Source: Pedobacter ghigonis
GTDB lineage: Bacteria; Bacteroidota; Bacteroidia; Sphingobacteriales; Sphingobacteriaceae
Direction of reading: 5' to 3'
DNA: 55,001 bases
Assembly (NCBI RefSeq): GCF_903166585.1
Contig: NZ_CAESCM010000024.1
Location: 1 to 55,001, forward strand
In this document: positions 51,145 through 55,001 of the stretch, piece after piece
Numbering within the stretch: position 1 is the stretch's first letter
Layout: every line of letters starts with the position of its first letter
Notes under the pieces: model-generated
The model's database searches: none
Told to the model about the DNA's origin: nothing
The model's input: the letters and a program-made list of their open reading frames with translations, nothing else
Position numbers and translations under genes: made by a program

Positions 51145-52167
51145 ATGAAATTTTTCAAAATACTTAGCTTGTTTATGCTGTTGGTGCTGGCAGTTAATGT
51201 TTCGGCGCAACAAAAATATGTAATGGTTATTCATGGCGGTGCCGGTACCATTTTAAAAAAGAACATGAGTGCGGAGAAAGAGGCGGCCTATATTGCAGTT
51301 CTAACCCAGGCCTTGCAGGCAGGCTATGCGCAAATTAAAGCAGGTAAAACCAGTTTAGATGCGGTAGAAGCTACCATTCATGTGTTGGAAAACGATCCGC
51401 ATTTTAATGCAGGTAAAGGCGCTGTTTTTACCCACGATGGCCGCAACGAACTCGATGCAGCTATTATGGACGGAAAAACCCTGATGGCCGGAGCTGTTGC
51501 AGGGGTTACCATCATTAAAAACCCGATTTCGGCGGCCAGGGCTGTGATGGAGAAGTCGGAACATGTAATGCTGGTTGGCGCAGGTGCCGATCTTTTCGCC
51601 AAAGAGGTGGGTTTAGAGATTGTAGATCCAAAGTATTTCTGGACAAAAGAACGTTGGGAAGGTTTGCAAAAAGCCATTAAAGAAGATTCGACCAAAGCAG
51701 TACTCGATCATGGTAGTAAAAAGTCGGAACTTTTTGGGGTAAAAAACCTCGATTACAAGTTTGGCACCGTGGGTTGTGTGGCGCTGGATAAAGCAGGCAA
51801 CTTAGCTGCTGGAACTTCGACAGGTGGTATGACGAATAAAAAATATGGTCGCGTGGGCGATGCCCCAATTATTGGTGCCGGTACCTATTGCAATAATGAA
51901 ACTGCGGGCATTTCGTGTACCGGCTGGGGTGAGTTTTATATCCGTAATGTAGTGGCCAAAACCATTTCCGATTTAATGGAGTATAAAGGACTTTCGGTAG
52001 CCGAAGCCTCAAAAATTGCAATAGAGAAAGTAGACAAGATGGGCGGTAACGGAGGTTTAATCGCTTTGGATAAGCAAGGAAATATGACCATGCCTTTTAA
52101 TACCGAGGGTATGTATCGTGGTGCAATTACCGCCGATGGAAAGATTGAAGTAAGTATTTATAAGTAA
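51145..52167 (+). CDS. Isoaspartyl peptidase/L-asparaginase (Ntn hydrolase)
   Basis: A 340-aa exported precursor (signal peptide ending NVSAQ) of the plant-type asparaginase family. It removes beta-linked isoaspartyl residues from peptides and may hydrolyse asparagine. The precursor should self-cleave before T208 in KFGTVGCVALD to give alpha and beta chains. TSTGGMTNKKYGRVGDAPIIGAGTYC (from T224, here TSTGGMTNKK then RVGDAPIIGAG) holds the substrate-binding loops, and HGGAGTI (30-36) is the family's N-terminal mark. The glutamate/dicarboxylate symporter begins 13 nt after its stop, so the released acidic amino acid could be imported directly. Confidence 0.93.
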   Translation: MKFFKILSLFMLLVLAVNVSAQQKYVMVIHGGAGTILKKNMSAEKEAAYIAVLTQALQAGYAQIKAGKTSLDAVEATIHVLENDPHFNAGKGAVFTHDGRNELDAAIMDGKTLMAGAVAGVTIIKNPISAARAVMEKSEHVMLVGAGADLFAKEVGLEIVDPKYFWTKERWEGLQKAIKEDSTKAVLDHGSKKSELFGVKNLDYKFGTVGCVALDKAGNLAAGTSTGGMTNKKYGRVGDAPIIGAGTYCNNETAGISCTGWGEFYIRNVVAKTISDLMEYKGLSVAEASKIAIEKVDKMGGNGGLIALDKQGNMTMPFNTEGMYRGAITADGKIEVSIYK

Positions 52168-52180
52168 GGCAAAGCAATTC

Positions 52181-53449
52181 ATGAAGAAAATCTTTTCCAA
52201 TTTAACCTTTCAGGTTATTGTAGCCATTATAATAGGTATTAGCGTAGGGGCTTACTTTCCGGGCTTTGCGCCAACAGCTAAACTAATCAGTCAGGGATTT
52301 ATCAATCTGATTAGCATGCTAATTGCGCCGATCATATTCTTTACCATTGTTTTGGGTATCGCACACATGGGCGATATGAAAAAAGTGGGCCGGGTAGGTG
52401 GCAAAGCTTTATTGTATTTCGAAATTGTAAGTACAGTTGCCATTGCCATCGGTTTGCTGGTAGCCAATGTTTTAAAACCGGGTGCAGGCATGGTTGCGAA
52501 AGCCGGCGATACGACAAAAATTGCAGGTTATGCCGAACAGGCGAAGGACATGAACTGGACCGAGTTTTTCCTCCATATTATTCCGCATAACATCATCGCT
52601 TCATTTGCTGAAGGCAATATTTTACAAATTTTATTGTTTGCCATACTTTTTGGCTACGGTTTAAATAAGTTAGGTGGCGAAGGGACCGTGGTTTTAAATG
52701 CTTTTGATAAAATCTCGAAAGTGCTGTTTAAAATTATGAAGGTGATTATGCGTTTGGCACCGATTGGCGCTTTTGGTGGTATGGCTTTTAGTATTGGTAC
52801 CCACGGTTTGCAAAGCATAATCGGGATGGCCAAGTTAATGGGCTCGGTATATTTAACCTGCATTTTGTTTATTTTTATTATTCTAAATGGAATTTGCAGG
52901 TACTATAAGTTTAGCCTTTGGCAGTACCTTAAATACATCCGTCAGGAGGTTTTAATTGTACTGGGTACTTCTTCTTCCGAATCGGCTTTGCCCAGTATGA
53001 TGCAGAAAATGGAAAGCATTGGCTGCGATAAATCGGTAGTCGGTTTAGTTATCCCAACGGGTTATTCTTTTAACCTCGATGGTACAGCAATTTATCTGGC
53101 TATGGCAGTTATATTTCTTTGTCAGGTTTTTCATGTTGATTTAACGCTCGGGCAGCAAATTACAGTTTTAGGTGTACTTATGGTGACCTCAAAGGGCGCT
53201 GCAGGTGTTACCGGGAGTGGTTTCATTGTACTCGTATCAACGCTAACTGCATTAAAGATTATGCCCATTGAACATATTTCTATCTTGATTGGTGTTGACC
53301 GTTTTATGAGCGAGGCAAGGGCGATCACCAATGTAATCGGTAATGGCGTGGCTACCATTGTAATTGCCAAAAGCGAAAACCAGTTCGATCAGGAGAAGTA
53401 TTTGAAAGCCATTCAACCAGCAATGATCGAAAAAGGAGAGGAAACGTAG
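52181..53449 (+). CDS. Dicarboxylate/amino acid:cation symporter (GltP/DctA family)
   Basis: A 422-aa inner-membrane symporter. Eight helices and two hairpins are expected. The HP1 serine-rich motif GTSSSESALPSMM (about 265-277), TM7 PTGYSFNLDGTAIYLA (about 289-304) with the sodium/substrate residues, and HP2 GAAGVTGSGFIVL (about 333-345) are all present. The protein takes up aspartate, glutamate or C4-dicarboxylates with H+ or Na+. Being next to the periplasmic isoaspartyl peptidase (13 nt) suggests salvage of aspartate. A repeat element follows the gene. Confidence 0.94.
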   Translation: MKKIFSNLTFQVIVAIIIGISVGAYFPGFAPTAKLISQGFINLISMLIAPIIFFTIVLGIAHMGDMKKVGRVGGKALLYFEIVSTVAIAIGLLVANVLKPGAGMVAKAGDTTKIAGYAEQAKDMNWTEFFLHIIPHNIIASFAEGNILQILLFAILFGYGLNKLGGEGTVVLNAFDKISKVLFKIMKVIMRLAPIGAFGGMAFSIGTHGLQSIIGMAKLMGSVYLTCILFIFIILNGICRYYKFSLWQYLKYIRQEVLIVLGTSSSESALPSMMQKMESIGCDKSVVGLVIPTGYSFNLDGTAIYLAMAVIFLCQVFHVDLTLGQQITVLGVLMVTSKGAAGVTGSGFIVLVSTLTALKIMPIEHISILIGVDRFMSEARAITNVIGNGVATIVIAKSENQFDQEKYLKAIQPAMIEKGEET

Positions 53450-53504
53450 TTGAGAGTTTGAAATGCTCAGTTTGGAGTAGGTTTATCACAATCATAACCC
53501 TGAT

Positions 53505-53621
53505 GCGTCACCCTGATCCGATAGCTATCGGATTTATTTCAAGGTCTCTAAATTACTTCATGCATCATTTTACAAAGAGAGATGCTGAACAAGTCAGATA
53601 ACTATCGGATCAGCATGGCGA
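53505..53621. repeat. Dispersed double-hairpin repeat carrying two copies of the palindromic core
   Basis: It starts GCGTCACCCTGA and ends CAGCATGGCG. Hairpin A pairs ACCCTGA with TCAAGGT around the perfect core ATCCGATAGCTATCGGAT (53516-53533). Hairpin B pairs ATGCTGA (53582-53588) with TCAGCAT (53610-53616) around a 15/18 match to the core (53593-53610). A related element in the opposite orientation is at 54763-54847. The rest of the 307-base gap between the symporter and rlmF has a degenerate CTTTCGCC run (53660-53700) and the rlmF promoter box. Confidence 0.7.
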
Positions 53622-53703
53622 ATAAAGGCAGAGACTAAAACCACTCCGAATACGCTTTAAGACCTTCTACCTTCCGCCTTCATACCTTTCGCCTTTTTTT
53701 AGC

Positions 53704-53711
53704 TACCTTTG
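53704..53711 (+). promoter_or_regulatory. -7 promoter box of rlmF
   Basis: TACCTTTG exactly matches TAnnTTTG and lies 45 nt upstream of the rlmF start. The upstream element is not clear. Confidence 0.55.
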
Positions 53712-53756
53712 CAGCAGAAACAGGCAACACAGCATGTTTAGTTAAACCCAATCACA

Positions 53757-54722
53757 TTGGCTCAGGAAGAACAAAATAACCGCAAAGAGAAAAGCGAGTT
53801 ACACCCACGCAACAAACACCGTTCGCGTTACAATTTCAAACAACTTACTGCTAGTTCAAAAGAATTAAAGCGCTTTGTTTTTAAAAACGAACATAACGAC
53901 GATTCTATCGATTTTGCCGATCAAAATGCCGTTAAAGCATTAAATAGGGCCTTGTTGAAACACTACTACGATGTTTCACAATGGGATATTCCAAAAGATT
54001 ACCTTTGCCCGCCTATTCCGGGCAGGGCAGATTACATTCATTATGTTGCCGATCTTTTAGGCTCGAGCAACAAAGGGAAAAATCCAACCGGTGCCAACGT
54101 AAATGTACTGGATATTGGTATTGGTGCCAATTGCATTTACCCAATTATCGGGCACCGGGAGTACGGCTGGAGTTTTGTAGGTTCGGATATCGATCCGCTT
54201 TCAGTTGAAGCAGCCAAAAGGATTGTTGATGCGAATAAATCTTTACAAGGCGCGATTGAACCGCGTTTGCAAGGTTCTAAAATGGGTATTTTTAGGGGGA
54301 TTGTAGGTAGAAACGAGCGCTTTGATGCAGTAGTTTGTAATCCGCCTTTCCACGCTTCGTTAAAAGAAGCCGAACAGGGTACCCGTCAAAAATGGCGTAA
54401 TCTGGGTAGTGGCGAAAAGGAAGTAAAACACGTATTAAACTTTGGTGGTAACAAGGCCGAGCTTTGGTGCCCGGGGGGCGAACGTGCTTTTGTAGAACAG
54501 ATGATCATTCAAAGCGAGCAGACTAAAAACCAGGTTTTATGGTTTACCTCTTTGGTATCGAAAAGTGCCAACCTAAAAAGTATTTATAATGCCTTAATTA
54601 AGGTAAATGCTTTTGAAGTGAGAACCGTTCAAATGAGCCAGGGTCAGAAAATAAGCCGCTTTGTAGCCTGGACTTTCCATGATGAAAAAGCGCAGGAAGC
54701 CTGGGCTAAGGGATGGAAATAA
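53757..54722 (+). CDS. rlmF: 23S rRNA (adenine(1618)-N(6))-methyltransferase RlmF
   Basis: A 321-aa AdoMet-dependent methyltransferase for A1618 of 23S rRNA. The SAM-binding region VLDIGIGANCIYPI (117-130) is followed by SDIDP (143-147) and the catalytic NPPF motif in VVCNPPFHAS (195-198). LHPRNKHRSRYNF near the N-terminus is the family mark. The start is a TTG: an in-frame TAG lies 16 nt upstream and no ATG or GTG occurs between. The next Met is residue 176, inside the SAM domain. It seems to be a single-gene unit with its own promoter box. Confidence 0.93.
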   Translation: MAQEEQNNRKEKSELHPRNKHRSRYNFKQLTASSKELKRFVFKNEHNDDSIDFADQNAVKALNRALLKHYYDVSQWDIPKDYLCPPIPGRADYIHYVADLLGSSNKGKNPTGANVNVLDIGIGANCIYPIIGHREYGWSFVGSDIDPLSVEAAKRIVDANKSLQGAIEPRLQGSKMGIFRGIVGRNERFDAVVCNPPFHASLKEAEQGTRQKWRNLGSGEKEVKHVLNFGGNKAELWCPGGERAFVEQMIIQSEQTKNQVLWFTSLVSKSANLKSIYNALIKVNAFEVRTVQMSQGQKISRFVAWTFHDEKAQEAWAKGWK

Positions 54723-54762
54723 GTTTGGAGTTTCTGCAATAAAAATCAAAACTTAAACATAA

Positions 54763-54847
54763 CGTCTTGCTGAACTTTCGCCCGGCCAGTCGGACGGGTG
54801 TTTCAGCATCTCTTTTAGAGAGACCCTGAAATAAATTCAGGGTGACG
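54763..54847. repeat. Dispersed double-hairpin repeat, inverted relative to 53505
   Basis: Ends CGTC/GACG. Hairpin A: ACCCTGAA (54823-54830) / TTCAGGGT (54836-54843) with loop ATAAA. Hairpin B: TGCTGAA (54768-54774) / TTCAGCA (54802-54808) enclosing CCCG/CGGG. Same organisation as 53505-53621 read from the other strand, but without the 18-bp core in the loop. Confidence 0.7.
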
Positions 54848-54903
54848 ATCTCTTTTATGTTAGTCGGGATTTGTAATTAGGAGTGTTCGAAACATTTTGA
54901 ATT

Positions 54904-54999
54904 TTAAAAAAACAAATCCTTTTCCACATTTCTGTTGATAATATTTGTTTTTATGTTTGGATTAAAGCCCCAGTTTTCCTGCTGTTTCCTATTGGTGTT
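54904..54999 (-). CDS. Possible C-terminal fragment of a gene at the right edge
   Basis: A minus-strand frame is open from the window edge to a TAA at 54904-54906 and would encode a 31-residue end (QQENWGFNPNIKTNI inside). I do not recognise it. A competing plus-strand frame begins with an ATG at 54953 (MFGLKPQFSCCFLLVL) and also runs off the edge; at most one of the two is real. Confidence 0.25.
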   Translation of the reverse strand, partial: NTNRKQQENWGFNPNIKTNIINRNVEKDLFF

Positions 55000-55001
55000 G
55001 T

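Overview
The window looks like a chromosomal segment of a Bacteroidota member, most likely Sphingobacteriaceae (Pedobacter-like). This rests on two SusC/SusD pairs, a bacillithiol gene (bshC), tandem DUF4293 genes, a parA-parB-DUF5683-dapB-lepB run, exact matches to the Bacteroidota -7 promoter box TAnnTTTG, few Shine-Dalgarno sequences, and spacers full of short dispersed palindromic repeats. The genus is inferred from gene content, not proven. I saw no rRNA, tRNA, CRISPR array, transposase or prophage.

Region 1 (about 0.2-9.6 kb, minus strand) is a high-affinity potassium uptake locus. Read 5' to 3' it carries an unannotated 26-aa membrane micro-ORF, kdpF, kdpA, kdpB, kdpC, an outer-membrane porin, a small two-TM protein, a stand-alone KdpD sensor/USP domain protein, and a separate HAMP-PAS histidine kinase. 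The usual single KdpD is thus split over two genes. Most spacers of this operon hold a different repeat or palindrome.

Region 2 (9.7-17 kb) is housekeeping: a secreted M1 peptidase and an FMN reductase on the minus strand, then parA, parB, a DUF5683 membrane protein, dapB and lepB on the plus strand.

Region 3 (17-40 kb) is nutrient acquisition. A SusC/SusD pair without glycosidases is followed by a redoxin-family protein and a cytochrome c / copper type II monooxygenase-like protein. Next come a ROK-family regulator and a polysaccharide utilisation locus (SusC, SusD, GH29 fucosidase, GH3 with a PA14 insert). On the opposite strand follow an Ldh-family oxidoreductase, bshC and a second GH29 fucosidase with a duplicated C-terminal domain.

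Region 4 (40-55 kb) holds a retropepsin-like/PDZ lipoprotein, a DEAD-box RNA helicase with an RGG-rich tail, two DUF4293 paralogues with near-identical C-terminal halves, a secreted alpha/beta hydrolase, truA, an ABC exporter, an unknown secreted protein, isoaspartyl peptidase, a dicarboxylate/glutamate symporter and rlmF.

The observations I rate highest are the micro-ORF ahead of kdpF, the redoxin/copper-monooxygenase pair beside an orphan SusCD, the nested palindromic repeats sharing an 18-bp core, the likely gene conversion between the DUF4293 paralogues, and the probable leaderless TTG-started truA.
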